A stretch of 64,000 nucleotides of DNA, taken from assembly GCF_003601925.1 (NCBI RefSeq), contig NZ_QZWH01000027.1, positions 62,001 through 126,000 on the forward strand, read 5' to 3'. The position numbers and the translations under genes were made by a program. The notes under the pieces were generated by a model, which searched no databases, was not told the origin of the DNA, and saw only the letters and a list, made by a program, of their open reading frames with translations. Positions within the stretch are counted from its first letter, which is position 1; each line of letters opens with the position of its first letter. Positions 42,483 through 52,077 of the stretch are shown here, piece after piece. The stretch is from Buttiauxella izardii (GTDB taxonomy: Bacteria; Pseudomonadota; Gammaproteobacteria; Enterobacterales; Enterobacteriaceae).

Positions 42483-44363
42483 ATGTTGCTAAATAAATTG
42501 CACGGTTTTCGACTGTCAGCGCTCGGTTACGGGCTGGCACTCAGTTTCGCTCCACTGTTTATGGCGCAGGCCGATGAGCCAGCGGTCGTTCCATCTGACA
42601 GCTCTGCGGTGAGCATTGAACCTGCGAGTTCATCTGACCAACCATTACCGCAATCACCGGCAACCGCCAGCATGGTGGGAGTGCTACCGCTTGATTCAAC
42701 CGGAATGTCTGCCGCCCAAAGCCGCTCTCAACTGGTGGCGAATTTACCTGCGGGTTACACCCCGGTTTATCTGAATGCGTTATCGGCGTTTTACGCTGCC
42801 CGCGAAATGAAACCCATGTGGGAAAATCGCGAGGCGGTGAAAGCTTTCCAACAACAGCTCGCAGAATTAGCCATTGCCGGTATACAGCCTCAGTTTACGA
42901 CTTGGGTTGAATTGCTGACCGACCCGTCTGTTACCGGTTTAAGCCGCGACATTGTGTTGTCTGATGCGATGATGGGTTATCTGCAATTCGTTTACGGGAT
43001 CCCAACCGAAGGCAATCGCTGGTTGTACAGCACCAAGCCTTACAAGATGCAAACCCCGCCAATTTCCGTGATTAACCAATGGCAGGTGGCGGTTGATCAA
43101 GGGACGCTGGTGAGTTTTATTGAGACGCTAGCGCCTCAGCATCCACAATACGTAAAATTACATGAATCACTGGTGCATTTGCTGAGTGACTCCCGCCCAT
43201 GGCCGCAATTGACCGGGAACGAAACCTTACGCCCAGGCCAGTGGAGCAATGATGTTCCCGCGCTGCGTGAAATTCTGGCGCGCACCGGTATGTTGCAAGC
43301 CGAACCGGCTATTCCATTACTTGAGCGCTCGGGCGCTTCTGACACCGCTGCGGCGGTTAGCCCGTCCGCCATCCAGGTAGAAGGCGAGCAGAACGTGCAA
43401 CAAGTTCCAGATGCTGTTGCCGGGAAAAAAAAGAAATCCGCTCCTGCTGTGCGCAGCGCATACAGCAAAGAGCTGATTGAAGGCGTGAAACGTTTCCAGA
43501 AATGGCAGGGATTGGGGGTTGATGGCGCGATTGGCCAATTAACGCGAGACTGGTTGAATGTGACACCACAGCAGCGCGCATCGCTGGTGGCATTAAATAT
43601 TCAACGCTTGCGTTTACTGCCGAAGAAACTGGATACCGGCATTATGGTTAATATCCCCAACTATTCACTCAGCTATTACCTGAACGGCAGTGAAGTGTTG
43701 GCTTCGCGTGTGATTGTTGGGCGTCCTGACCGTAAAACGCCAATGATGAGCAGTGCGCTCAATAACGTGGTGGTTAACCCGCCGTGGAATGTGCCGCCAA
43801 CATTAGCGCGTAATGACATTCTGCCGAAAGTGCGTCAGGACCCAGGTTATTTAGACCGACACGGTTATAGCGTGTTGCGTGGCTGGAGTAACAATGCAGA
43901 GTCTATCGACCCGTGGCGTGTTGACTGGGAAACCATAACCGCCAGCAATTTGCCTTTCCGCTTTCAGCAAAAGCCGGGCACGCAGAACTCGTTAGGGCGT
44001 TATAAGTTTAATATGCCAAGCTCTGACGCGATTTATCTGCACGATACGCCAAACCACAACTTGTTCCAGAAAGACGCGCGTGCATTGAGTTCTGGTTGCG
44101 TGAGGGTCAATAAAGCGTCTGAACTGGCAAACATGTTGTTACAGGATGCGGGTTGGAACGATGCGAGAATTTCCAGCCAGCTTAAAGATGGCAGCACCAA
44201 ATACGTGAACATCCGCCAGACCATCCCGGTTAACCTGTACTATCTGACCGCCTTTGTAGGCGAAGATGGACGCACACAGTATCGTACAGATATTTACAAT
44301 TATGATCTCACCGCGCGATCGGGCGCACAAATCCTGCCTAAAGCTGAACTATTGATCCGGTAA
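42483..44363 (+). CDS. ldtD: L,D-transpeptidase LdtD (YcbB)
   Basis: LdtD makes 3-3 meso-DAP crosslinks in peptidoglycan and, in E. coli, supports beta-lactam tolerance and envelope stress survival. It has 626 residues (615 in E. coli). An N-terminal signal runs to about residue 30 (MAQADEP). A scaffold domain and a peptidoglycan-binding domain ([17 protein letters not shown]) follow. The YkuD catalytic domain has HDTPNHNLF and SSGCVRV with catalytic Cys539. The insertion relative to E. coli lies in a low-complexity linker. A small hairpin (42433-42438 with 42446-42451) sits in the leader. Confidence 0.97.
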   Translation: MLLNKLHGFRLSALGYGLALSFAPLFMAQADEPAVVPSDSSAVSIEPASSSDQPLPQSPATASMVGVLPLDSTGMSAAQSRSQLVANLPAGYTPVYLNALSAFYAAREMKPMWENREAVKAFQQQLAELAIAGIQPQFTTWVELLTDPSVTGLSRDIVLSDAMMGYLQFVYGIPTEGNRWLYSTKPYKMQTPPISVINQWQVAVDQGTLVSFIETLAPQHPQYVKLHESLVHLLSDSRPWPQLTGNETLRPGQWSNDVPALREILARTGMLQAEPAIPLLERSGASDTAAAVSPSAIQVEGEQNVQQVPDAVAGKKKKSAPAVRSAYSKELIEGVKRFQKWQGLGVDGAIGQLTRDWLNVTPQQRASLVALNIQRLRLLPKKLDTGIMVNIPNYSLSYYLNGSEVLASRVIVGRPDRKTPMMSSALNNVVVNPPWNVPPTLARNDILPKVRQDPGYLDRHGYSVLRGWSNNAESIDPWRVDWETITASNLPFRFQQKPGTQNSLGRYKFNMPSSDAIYLHDTPNHNLFQKDARALSSGCVRVNKASELANMLLQDAGWNDARISSQLKDGSTKYVNIRQTIPVNLYYLTAFVGEDGRTQYRTDIYNYDLTARSGAQILPKAELLIR

Positions 44364-44412
44364 ATGCAGTAATTCTAATGAATTAGCGGTCGTAATAATT
44401 GCGTAACCCACT

Positions 44413-44437
44413 CGGGGCCTCTACAGGCCCCGGTTTT
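44413..44437 (+). terminator. ldtD terminator
   Basis: CGGGGCCT (44413-44420), a CTAC loop and AGGCCCCG (44425-44432) are followed by GTTTT. Confidence 0.8.
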
Positions 44438-44546
44438 ACTGGGTTTAGCACGCCTTGACTCGCATTGTTTTGGCAGTTAAGGTTCCCGGCAGTGCGCCTG
44501 AAGTGCATATTATTCGATCGTTTTTTACCTGTAGACCTGGATCATC

Positions 44547-45095
44547 ATGGACAAATTTGACGCAAACCGCCGCAAGCTGCTGGCGTTGGGTGGCGTGGCT
44601 TTAGGTGCCGCTCTGCTCCCATCGCAAGCGTTTGCCACACTCTCAACACCGCGCCCGCGCATTCTGACTCTCAATAACCTGCACACCGGTGAGTCAATGA
44701 AGGCCGAATTTTTCGATGGTAAAGGCTATATTCAGGACGAATTAGCAAGGCTCAATCATTTTTTCCGTGACTATCGCGCGAATAAAATCAAATCCATCGA
44801 CCCCAAATTATTTGATCAGCTCTATCGTTTGCAGGGCTTGTTGGGAACCAACAAACCGGTGCAATTGGTCTCGGGTTATCGCTCCCTGGATACTAACAAT
44901 GAGTTGCGTGCCCACAGCCGGGGTGTAGCGAAAAAGAGCTATCACACCAAAGGTCAGGCGATGGATTTCCATATTGAAGGGATTTCGTTAAGCAATGTTC
45001 GCAAAGCAGCATTATCTATGCGCGCGGGTGGTGTAGGATACTACCCAAGCAGCAACTTTGTGCATATTGATACCGGGCCATTAAGGCATTGGTAA
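44547..45095 (+). CDS. mepK: Peptidoglycan endopeptidase MepK (YcbK)
   Basis: MepK is a periplasmic M15-type metallopeptidase that cleaves 3-3 crosslinks made by L,D-transpeptidases such as the product of the neighbouring ldtD. It has 182 residues, as in E. coli. The N-terminus [18 protein letters not shown] is a twin-arginine signal ending SQAFA. The zinc site is visible in [13 protein letters not shown] (H-x6-D pattern) and VHIDTG. It follows ldtD by 183 bp with its own terminator between, so the two are probably separately transcribed but functionally paired. Confidence 0.96.
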   Translation: MDKFDANRRKLLALGGVALGAALLPSQAFATLSTPRPRILTLNNLHTGESMKAEFFDGKGYIQDELARLNHFFRDYRANKIKSIDPKLFDQLYRLQGLLGTNKPVQLVSGYRSLDTNNELRAHSRGVAKKSYHTKGQAMDFHIEGISLSNVRKAALSMRAGGVGYYPSSNFVHIDTGPLRHW

Positions 45096-45135
45096 AACAA
45101 CGGAATCCGGCGAGCGTTGCCGGTATTGGAGTGTC

Positions 45136-45783
45136 ATGAACTATCACATTATCCCGGTCACCGCATTCGGCCAAAACTGTTCACTGATTTGGTGTGAAGA
45201 AACTCAGCAAGCCGCGTTGGTTGATCCTGGCGGTGAAGCCGAGAAAATCAAACAGCAAGTTGCAGCGAAAGGCGTGAAACTCACGCAAATTCTGCTTACC
45301 CATGGTCATCTTGACCACGTTGGTGCCGCAGCGGAATTAGCTGAGTTTTATGGTGTTCCTGTGGTCGGGCCGCAAAAAGAAGACGAATTCTGGTTGCAGG
45401 GCTTACCTGCACAAAGCCAGATGTTTGGCCTGGAAGAGTGTCTGCCGCTGACCCCTGACCGTTGGTTAAATGAAGGTGATAGCGTGTCGGTAGGGAATAT
45501 CGCCTTACAGGTTCTGCATTGCCCAGGTCATACGCCGGGTCATGTCGTCTTCTTCGATGCGAAATCTCAGTTGCTGATTTCTGGTGATGTGATTTTCAAA
45601 GGCGGAGTAGGGCGCAGTGATTTCCCGCAGGGAAATCATGCCGCGTTAATTGACTCTATTAAGCGTAAGTTGTTGCCGTTGGGTGATGATGTGACGTTTA
45701 TTCCAGGTCACGGCCCGCTTTCAACGCTCGGTTATGAACGACTGCACAACCCGTTCCTGCAAGACGAATTACCGGTCTGGTAA
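45136..45783 (+). CDS. gloC: Type II glyoxalase-like hydrolase GloC (YcbL)
   Basis: GloC is a metallo-beta-lactamase-fold hydroxyacylglutathione hydrolase acting in methylglyoxal detoxification. It has 215 residues, as in E. coli. The metal-binding THGHLDHVG, then [14 protein letters not shown] and PGHGP supply the conserved histidines and aspartate. It lies 40 bp after mepK on the same strand. Confidence 0.96.
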   Translation: MNYHIIPVTAFGQNCSLIWCEETQQAALVDPGGEAEKIKQQVAAKGVKLTQILLTHGHLDHVGAAAELAEFYGVPVVGPQKEDEFWLQGLPAQSQMFGLEECLPLTPDRWLNEGDSVSVGNIALQVLHCPGHTPGHVVFFDAKSQLLISGDVIFKGGVGRSDFPQGNHAALIDSIKRKLLPLGDDVTFIPGHGPLSTLGYERLHNPFLQDELPVW

Positions 45784-45798
45784 AGTCTGATTAAATAG

Positions 45799-45827
45799 AA
45801 AAGCCGCTTTAATTAGCGGCTTTTTTG
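45799..45827. terminator. Bidirectional terminator between gloC and aspC
   Basis: AAAAGCCGCT (45799-45808) and AGCGGCTTTT (45815-45824) form a 10-bp stem with A and T runs on both sides, between convergent genes. Confidence 0.9.
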
Positions 45828-45841
45828 TCTCTGCTATTTGC

Positions 45842-47032
45842 TTACAGCACAGCGACGATGGCTTCGCACAGTGGAGCCATATTGTCTGGCGTCATACCCG
45901 CTACGTTCACACGCCCGGATGCCACCGCATACACACCAAACTCTTCACGTAAACGCAGCACCTGCTCTTTAGTCAGGCCGCTGAACGAGAACATGCCGTT
46001 CTGGTTGATGATAAAGCTAAAGTCGCGGTTAGCGCCTTTCTCTTGCAGGGTATTCACGAACAGCTGGCGCATGCGATGAATACGCTGGCGCATGTCAGAC
46101 AGTTCTTGTTCCCAGAGGGTACGCAATGCATCGTTGCTCAGAATGGTGGCGACAACAGAAGCACCGTGCGCAGGCGGGTTAGAGTAGTTGGCACGAATCA
46201 CCGACTTCATCTGGCTGAATGCGCGATCAACGGTGTCGGCATCAGCAGCAACCAGGGTGCAGGCACCGACGCGCTCGTTGTACAGGCCAAAGTTCTTAGA
46301 GTAAGAGCTGGCAACAATCAGTTCCTGATGGCTTGCAGTAAAGATACGCAGTCCTTCAGCATCTTCTTCCAGACCGCGAGCAAAGCCCTGGTATGCGAAG
46401 TCAAACAGCGGCAACCAGCCTTTAGCCTGTGACATTTCTGCCAGCACTTTCCACTGTTCAGCCGTTGGGTCGATACCGGTTGGATTATGGCAGCAGCCGT
46501 GGAATAGCACCACGTCGCCCGCTTGTGCGGCTTGCAGGCTGTTGATCAGCCCATCGAAATTCAGAGAGTGATTTTGCGCGTCATAATAGTCATATTCGCA
46601 AACTTCCAGACCCGCTGAGTTAAATACGCTTTTGTGGTTCGGCCAGCTTGGATTGCTCACCCACACGCGTTGAGTCGTGGTGTTTTTAGCGAGGAAATCA
46701 GCGGCAACACGAAGTGCACCCGTGCCGCCCGGAGTTTGCGCTGTACGAGCACGTTTAGCCGCGCTCAGTGCGTTACCTTTCCCGAACAGCAATTCCTGGG
46801 TGCAATGACCAAATTCAGGAATACCGTCGATACCGAGGTAATTCTTGGTGTTTTCATTTTCCAGCAACCAGGCTTCGGCTTTTTTAACGCTGGTCAGAAC
46901 CGGAGTTTTGCCCGTTTCGTCTTTATAGACACCAATGCCGAGGTTAATTTTAGTCGGACGGTCATCGGCGCGGAAAAGATCGGCCAAACCAAGAATGGGA
47001 TCAGCAGGGGCTGCGGTAATGTTCTCAAACAT
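45842..47032 (-). CDS. aspC: Aspartate aminotransferase
   Basis: AspC is a PLP enzyme interconverting aspartate/2-oxoglutarate and oxaloacetate/glutamate; it also accepts aromatic amino acids. It has 396 residues, as in E. coli. The PLP-lysine is in [28 protein letters not shown] and the C-terminal SGRVNVAGM (arginine binding the substrate alpha-carboxylate) are conserved. It lies downstream of ompF but is separated by a strong terminator and has about 130 bp for its own promoter. Confidence 0.98.
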   Translation of the reverse strand: MFENITAAPADPILGLADLFRADDRPTKINLGIGVYKDETGKTPVLTSVKKAEAWLLENENTKNYLGIDGIPEFGHCTQELLFGKGNALSAAKRARTAQTPGGTGALRVAADFLAKNTTTQRVWVSNPSWPNHKSVFNSAGLEVCEYDYYDAQNHSLNFDGLINSLQAAQAGDVVLFHGCCHNPTGIDPTAEQWKVLAEMSQAKGWLPLFDFAYQGFARGLEEDAEGLRIFTASHQELIVASSYSKNFGLYNERVGACTLVAADADTVDRAFSQMKSVIRANYSNPPAHGASVVATILSNDALRTLWEQELSDMRQRIHRMRQLFVNTLQEKGANRDFSFIINQNGMFSFSGLTKEQVLRLREEFGVYAVASGRVNVAGMTPDNMAPLCEAIVAVL

Positions 47033-47160
47033 GACGGGTTTCCATTTTGATATCGAGGGAGTAACGCACTCAGGTTAACTGCTGTTTTAGCAAATGCCAA
47101 CCGTTTGCAACAAAAAGAAACAGGTGTCGTCACAAGTAATTTTTTTCACCTTTTCAGGCA

Positions 47161-47189
47161 TAAAAAAACAGGGCCGAAGCCCTGTTTTT
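47161..47189 (-). terminator. ompF terminator
   Basis: On the minus strand AAAAACAGGGC (47189-47179), a TTCG tetraloop and GCCCTGTTTTT (47174-47164) form an 11-bp stem continuing into T residues. Confidence 0.93.
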
Positions 47190-47220
47190 AAATCATCCTT
47201 GCAACAATGTTGCGGGATAA

Positions 47221-48414
47221 TTAGAACTGGTAAACGATACCAACAGTGGTTTTGTCATCAGTGTCAAGACCAGCAGCTTTGCTGTAATCGTTGTTATCCA
47301 ACAGATTGAACTGGTATGCAGCGTATACGTTCATATTTTTATTGAAGTAGTACCAGGTACCCACTTCTACGTATTTAACCAGATCTGCATCGCCACCGGT
47401 GAAGGTAGAACCATGAGCGGTACGGCCTTTCAGGTCTTTACCTTTAGACTGTACGTAACCAACGGATGGGCGCAGGCCGAAATCGAATTGGTACTGTACT
47501 ACAGCTTCAAAGTTCTGAGTTTTGTTAGCGAAGTTGCTATCAGCTTCACGAGTCATGTTCTGAGTTTCAGCATACATAACTGCAGCATATACGTTGTTTG
47601 CATCGTATTTAGCAGCTGTTGACCATGCTTCTGCATGATCGCCGTCAGCGCTTGCCCAAGTATTGTTAGGGAAGGCAGGTGTGATGTTTGATGCTGGGTT
47701 GATTTGTGCATCGGTACGATCAGCGTTTTCATAACCCGCAGCTACACTGAAGCCTTCTGCAAAGTCATAAGTTACAGCAGTGCTGTAGCCTTCGCCGTTT
47801 GCTTTAGCTCCGTTACCGCCACGACCCAAGGTATCAATGGAACCGTTGTCGTTATAAGTAACAGTGATTGGGTTGTTACGTTCGTTTTTACCCTGGTATT
47901 GCAGAGCAAAGTTCAGACCGTCAACCAGACCGAAGAAGTTGCTGTTACGGTAAGTCAGAACGCCATTAGTACGACCATTCATGAAGTTGTCGGTAGCAGC
48001 CCAAGAATCGCCACCCCAAACAACGAACATATCGGTGTAAGCCGCTACGTCGTAGATTGCGCCATAGTTACGGCCGTAATCCAGGGAACCTGCATCACCA
48101 AATTTCATACCAGCAAATGCCAGACGAGTATTTTGGCTCTGAGCGCCTTCCGGGTTGGAAGCGGTCATGTTGTATTCCCACTGACCGTAACCAGTCATCT
48201 GGTCATTGATCTGGGTTTCACCCTTGAAGCCAATACGAGCATAGGTAGAGTCAGCGTTTGTGCTGTGACCGTTAGTCGTCCAGCCATGCTCACCTACAGC
48301 TTTACCGTAGAAGTCCAGTTTGTTGCCGTTTTTGTTGTAGATTTCTGCAGCGTTAGCTGCACCGGCTACCAGCAGAGCAGGGATTAACACTGCCAGAATA
48401 TTGCGCTTCATCAT
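47221..48414 (-). CDS. ompF: OmpF-type general porin with altered constriction loop
   Basis: This is a trimeric outer-membrane porin at the ompF locus between asnS and aspC. The precursor is 397 residues (362 in E. coli OmpF). Residues 1-22 are the signal ([22 protein letters not shown]), and the mature protein starts [10 protein letters not shown] and ends GIVYQF, with the C-terminal Phe needed for assembly. Loop 3 is unusual: the typical YTDMLPEFGGD is replaced by [11 protein letters not shown], so the eyelet glutamate (E. coli mature E117) is Val110 here. D113 (Asp106 here) and the basic cluster K16/R42/R82/R132 appear retained. Extra length is mainly in later loops, for example the Asn/Gly-rich stretch after LQYQGKNER. 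The ribosome-binding site and MicF target match E. coli. Confidence 0.93.
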   Translation of the reverse strand: MMKRNILAVLIPALLVAGAANAAEIYNKNGNKLDFYGKAVGEHGWTTNGHSTNADSTYARIGFKGETQINDQMTGYGQWEYNMTASNPEGAQSQNTRLAFAGMKFGDAGSLDYGRNYGAIYDVAAYTDMFVVWGGDSWAATDNFMNGRTNGVLTYRNSNFFGLVDGLNFALQYQGKNERNNPITVTYNDNGSIDTLGRGGNGAKANGEGYSTAVTYDFAEGFSVAAGYENADRTDAQINPASNITPAFPNNTWASADGDHAEAWSTAAKYDANNVYAAVMYAETQNMTREADSNFANKTQNFEAVVQYQFDFGLRPSVGYVQSKGKDLKGRTAHGSTFTGGDADLVKYVEVGTWYYFNKNMNVYAAYQFNLLDNNDYSKAAGLDTDDKTTVGIVYQF

Positions 48415-48428
48415 TATTTATTACCCTC
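48409..48428 (-). promoter_or_regulatory. ompF translation start and probable MicF RNA target
   Basis: On the minus strand the sequence GAGGGTAATAAATAATGATG covers the ribosome-binding site and tandem ATG starts. It is the same as the E. coli ompF segment bound by the antisense RNA MicF. The identity is recalled from the E. coli sequence; micF itself is not in this window. Confidence 0.6.
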
Positions 48429-48512
48429 ATTAGGTTTTTTTGTAACACCTGCCACTGCCGTCAATAATTCTATACGGAACTATTGATGAGAGTTTGGTGT
48501 CTTTCTGTATCT

Positions 48513-48612
48513 GTCAGGCATCTTTCCATCCATGAAACCGTTTCGCTAGCCTGAAAGTGCTACAAACATCGAGAGTGAGTTACAAAAAGAAAGTATGTGT
48601 AACTAAATATGT
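48513..48612 (-). promoter_or_regulatory. ompF promoter with OmpR-binding region
   Basis: On the minus strand TAGCGA (48548-48543), 17 bp, then AAAGAT (48525-48520) reproduce the weak E. coli ompF -35 and -10, giving a start near 48513 and a leader of about 100 nt. Upstream, 48575-48612 reads TTTAGTTACACATAC then TTTTTGTAAC, aligning with the E. coli OmpR sites. The weak core promoter implies dependence on OmpR-phosphate. Confidence 0.7.
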
Positions 48613-48619
48613 ATTTTAT

Positions 48620-48969
48620 GGAACTTTGTGAACTATCTCAAACTTCTTAGCCGCTTCGTATAAAAATCCAGCTTTCCTATCCTATATATATGAATTACTT
48701 ATGTTTAATCTGCATAAAGAGAATTTTGGTGAATTCTTCGCTTACATTTGCACATTTCTTGAGTGTTTTTTGGATGTCCAGACATCTGTGTGATTTTTGG
48801 CCGAATGTGCTAAGTCAAACCTCAGAATGAGGATGCAAGGGGAAAGTAAGGTTATTTTGTGTTTGTCTATTTCGCAGACACACCTGGTAACGGGGAAGTG
48901 GTGAAATGGGGTTGAAATTGACGTTTGTTTAACTTTCGTTGAAGAAAAAAGACGAATTAATCACAGGTA
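48620..48969. other. Long gene-free region upstream of ompF
   Basis: No credible gene is seen in this 350-bp stretch. Two features stand out: a plus-strand CTTACATTTGCACATTT (48741-48757) resembling a distal OmpR site, and the near-palindrome GGATGTCC-AGACATCT (48772-48787) resembling tandem MetJ boxes. A hairpin-prone GTGTTTGTC...GACACAC lies near 48860-48885. All roles are speculative. Confidence 0.35.
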
Positions 48970-48970
48970 G

Positions 48971-48996
48971 AAAAAAGGCCAGCAAAGCTGGCCTGA
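48971..48996 (-). terminator. asnS terminator
   Basis: GGCCAGC (48978-48984) and GCTGGCC (48988-48994) form the stem; on the minus strand it is followed by TTTTTTC (48977-48971). Confidence 0.88.
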
Positions 48997-49010
48997 GTAA
49001 AAATCAAATC

Positions 49011-50411
49011 TTAGAAGCTTGCATTACGCGGTGTGCGTGGGAATGGAATCACGTCACGAACGTTCTGAACACCGGTTACGTAGGCAATCAGACGCTCAAA
49101 ACCAAGACCGAAACCGGAGTGCGGAACGGTGCCGTAACGGCGCAGGTCGCGATACCACCAGTAGTCTTCTTTATTCAGTCCCATCTCGGCCATACGCGCA
49201 TCAAGCACGTCCAGACGTTCTTCACGCTGGGAGCCACCGATGATTTCACCAATACCTGGTGCTAACACGTCCATTGCTGCAACGGTTTTCCCGTCTTCGT
49301 TAAGGCGCATATAGAAGGCCTTAATGTCTTTCGGGTAGTTTTTAACCACAACCGGCGCTTTGAAGTGTTGTTCAGCAAGGTAGCGTTCGTGTTCGGAAGA
49401 AAGGTCAACGCCCCAGTAAACTGGGTTTTCGAATTTCTGACCGCAATTCTCAAGAATTGTAACCGCGTCGGTGTAATCAACCTGCGCGAAGTCAGCGTCG
49501 ATGAAGCGCTGTAAACGTTCCACTGCATCTTTGTCAACGCGCTCGGCGAAGAACTCCATGTCATCCATACGTTCATCAAGCACAGCTTTGAAGACGTACT
49601 TCAGCATGGCTTCAGCCAGGCCAGCAACGTCATCGAGATTAGCGAAAGCGACTTCTGGCTCCAGCATCCAGAACTCAGCCAGGTGGCGGCTGGTGTTGGA
49701 GTTTTCTGCGCGGAAAGTTGGACCAAAAGTATAAACTTTGGACAGCGCACAAGCGTAAGTTTCGCCGTTCAACTGGCCGGATACGGTCAGGAACGCTTCT
49801 TTACCGAAGAAGTCTTTGTCGAAATCGATTTTGCCTGCATCGGTACGCGGCAGGTTTTCCATGTCCAGGGTAGAAACGCGGAACATTTCGCCTGCGCCTT
49901 CGGTATCGGACGCGGTAATCAGCGGGGTAGAAACCCAGAAATAACCTTGTTCATGGAAGAAACGGTGCAGCGCCTGAGCCAAAGTGTGACGAACGCGAGC
50001 AACAGCGCCAATCATGTTAGTGCGTGGGCGCAGGTGAGCCACTTCACGCAGATACTCGATGCTGTGGCGTTTTGCGGCCATCGGATAAGTATCAGGATCA
50101 TCAACCCAACCAGTCACTTCAACTTCAGTGGCCTGGATTTCAAAGCTCTGGCCTTGACCAAGAGACTCAACCACTTTACCAGTGACAACAACAGAGCAGC
50201 CGGTGGTCAGGCGCAGTACGTCATCATTGTAATTAGGCAGAGAATTATTAATGACGGCCTGTACAGGAGAGAAGCAGGAACCGTCATAAACGGCGAGGAA
50301 GGAGATACCAGCTTTTGAATCTCTACGAGTACGCACCCATCCGCGCACGGTGACTTCTTGGTCAACGGCTACACGGCCCTGGAGTACGTCGGCTACAGGC
50401 ACAACGCTCAT
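49011..50411 (-). CDS. asnS: Asparaginyl-tRNA synthetase
   Basis: AsnS is a class IIb synthetase charging tRNA-Asn. The start at 50411 ([13 protein letters not shown]) follows AGAGAGAAAAAT and gives 466 residues, the E. coli length; the in-frame ATG 18 bp upstream would add six residues without family support. An N-terminal OB anticodon-binding domain ([16 protein letters not shown]) is followed by the class II catalytic core with [19 protein letters not shown] (motif 2) and [15 protein letters not shown] (motif 3). Confidence 0.98.
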   Translation of the reverse strand: MSVVPVADVLQGRVAVDQEVTVRGWVRTRRDSKAGISFLAVYDGSCFSPVQAVINNSLPNYNDDVLRLTTGCSVVVTGKVVESLGQGQSFEIQATEVEVTGWVDDPDTYPMAAKRHSIEYLREVAHLRPRTNMIGAVARVRHTLAQALHRFFHEQGYFWVSTPLITASDTEGAGEMFRVSTLDMENLPRTDAGKIDFDKDFFGKEAFLTVSGQLNGETYACALSKVYTFGPTFRAENSNTSRHLAEFWMLEPEVAFANLDDVAGLAEAMLKYVFKAVLDERMDDMEFFAERVDKDAVERLQRFIDADFAQVDYTDAVTILENCGQKFENPVYWGVDLSSEHERYLAEQHFKAPVVVKNYPKDIKAFYMRLNEDGKTVAAMDVLAPGIGEIIGGSQREERLDVLDARMAEMGLNKEDYWWYRDLRRYGTVPHSGFGLGFERLIAYVTGVQNVRDVIPFPRTPRNASF

Positions 50412-50564
50412 ATTTTTCTCTCTATTCATTGGTCAATGACAAAAATAAATTACCCACAATACGGGGGTTATCTATGTTACCTGTCGCGAGCAATCAGACA
50501 AGTAGAAAAATCATCACAGAGCAAGAAATACAATAAAGAAGAGGGCGCGGGGGGATAAATAGGA

Positions 50565-50600
50565 AAACTCATGGGCTTAATGAATATCGCCCATGAGTTT
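50565..50600 (-). terminator. pncB terminator
   Basis: AAACTCATGGGC (50565-50576) and GCCCATGAGTTT (50589-50600) form a perfect 12-bp stem just after the pncB stop. The T tract is short on the minus strand. Confidence 0.7.
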
Positions 50601-50607
50601 ATTTGAA

Positions 50608-51810
50608 TCAGCTGGCTTTCTTAATCTGCGGCAAATCGAAGGCTTTACGCAGCGCACGGACAAACGCTTTGTCGTGGCAAATGGTTTTGCCCGGGCTGTC
50701 AGAAAGTTTGGCGACCGGCTTGCCGTTACACTCCACCAGCTTGATGACAATATTCAGCGGTTTGACCTGCGGAATATCGCAGCTCAGGCGCGTGCCAATA
50801 CCAAAACTTAGATTAATGCGCGCGCAGAAATGGCGATAAAGTTCGATGGCTTTCGGCAAATCGAGGTTATCAGAAAACACCAGTACCTTGGTTTTGGGAT
50901 CAATGCCGAGTTTCTGATAATGCGCGATAGCTTTTTCACCCCATTCAACCGGATCCCCGGAATCATGGCGCAAGCCCTGATATTGGCTGGCAAACGAGTG
51001 GTCAAAGTCGCGTAAGAAAGCATCCATCGTGATGCAATCGGTCAGCGCGATGCCGAGTTGAGAGGGATATTCGTCAAGCCAGGCTTGCAGAGCTGCGCGC
51101 TGGCTGTTCGCCAGAACCGGGCTGATTTGCTGATGCGCCTGGAACCATTCGTGCGCCTGCGTGCCCATTGGCGTTAAATGCAGGCGACGAGCCAAATCGT
51201 AGTTGCTGGTGCCGACAAACCAGGTTTCTTGTTGCAGGCGGCTGACTATCGCCTCCTGAACTTCACGCGAAAAACGGCGGCGAGTGCCAAAATCCATCAA
51301 CCGGAAAGCGGAAAGATCGATATCAGCCGTCAGTTCTTTGAACTCAACCAGCTTACCTTCCAGATGCTCAAGGGCCATTTGCGCGGTCACGCCTGGCGAA
51401 CGATGCTGATGCACCACTTCGCTGATCACCGCCAGCAATGGCACTTCCCACATAATCACTTCCAGCCATGAACCGGTCAGACGAATGTCCAGATGCCCAT
51501 TGTTATTGCTGATGTGGACTTGAGTGGGGTCGTAGCGGAAGGTGCGCAGCCACGCGAGATAATCTGCTTCAAAAAATGGCAGACTTTCCAGGAAAGCGAA
51601 CTCCTCATCGGTGAGCGTGAGGCGCTGCATGAAATCAACCTGTTCACGAATGGCATCGGCATAGACACCGAGCAGATCGTCACCGCGGCAACGAAACTCG
51701 GCGGCGACGCTCACGTCGTGATAACGGTGAAAAACCGCCTGCTGCATATGAAGCTTATAGGCGTCAGTATCCAGAAGCGTTTGCAAAATCGGGGAAGCGT
51801 GTCGTGTCAT
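50608..51810 (-). CDS. pncB: Nicotinate phosphoribosyltransferase
   Basis: PncB makes nicotinate mononucleotide from nicotinate and PRPP in NAD salvage. With the start at ATG 51810 ([19 protein letters not shown]) it has 400 residues, as in E. coli. An ATG 15 bp further upstream (51825) sits directly against GAGAGG and cannot be excluded. Conserved segments include [36 protein letters not shown] and [11 protein letters not shown]. It is divergent from pepN. Confidence 0.96.
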   Translation of the reverse strand: MTRHASPILQTLLDTDAYKLHMQQAVFHRYHDVSVAAEFRCRGDDLLGVYADAIREQVDFMQRLTLTDEEFAFLESLPFFEADYLAWLRTFRYDPTQVHISNNNGHLDIRLTGSWLEVIMWEVPLLAVISEVVHQHRSPGVTAQMALEHLEGKLVEFKELTADIDLSAFRLMDFGTRRRFSREVQEAIVSRLQQETWFVGTSNYDLARRLHLTPMGTQAHEWFQAHQQISPVLANSQRAALQAWLDEYPSQLGIALTDCITMDAFLRDFDHSFASQYQGLRHDSGDPVEWGEKAIAHYQKLGIDPKTKVLVFSDNLDLPKAIELYRHFCARINLSFGIGTRLSCDIPQVKPLNIVIKLVECNGKPVAKLSDSPGKTICHDKAFVRALRKAFDLPQIKKAS

Positions 51811-52077
51811 GGCGCGTTGCAGCATCCTCTCACAGGAGCGTTTCCATCAAGGGCTAAGCAGATAAAAGACGCAGGAGTATACCCTGATTATCTGTTTATT
51901 AAACCCGGATCACAACACACGGACACTTTCTGGTCGATGGCAATTCGTGCCGCTTGTTATATAAATGTAGCAATATTCGCCAGATGCCCAGAAAAGTTGA
52001 TGATTCTGCGTGGCAACATTAGAGCAACAGGAATAGACTGAACCCCGAAAACTTACGGAAGATATATAAGGTTTTTT

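Noticed and set aside
42458-42496. 12-codon ORF overlapping the ldtD start
   Set aside because: No ribosome-binding site precedes its ATG and the frame is too short to separate from chance, although it overlaps the ldtD start codon.
47704-48387. 227-codon open frame opposite ompF
   Set aside because: Antisense shadow within the porin gene; no domain or signal, and the porin frame has complete family features.
51893-51907. NadR operator near pncB (TGTTTATTAAAC)
   Set aside because: The half-sites lack the 6-bp spacing of the NadR consensus TGTTTA-N6-TAAACA, so the match is not convincing.
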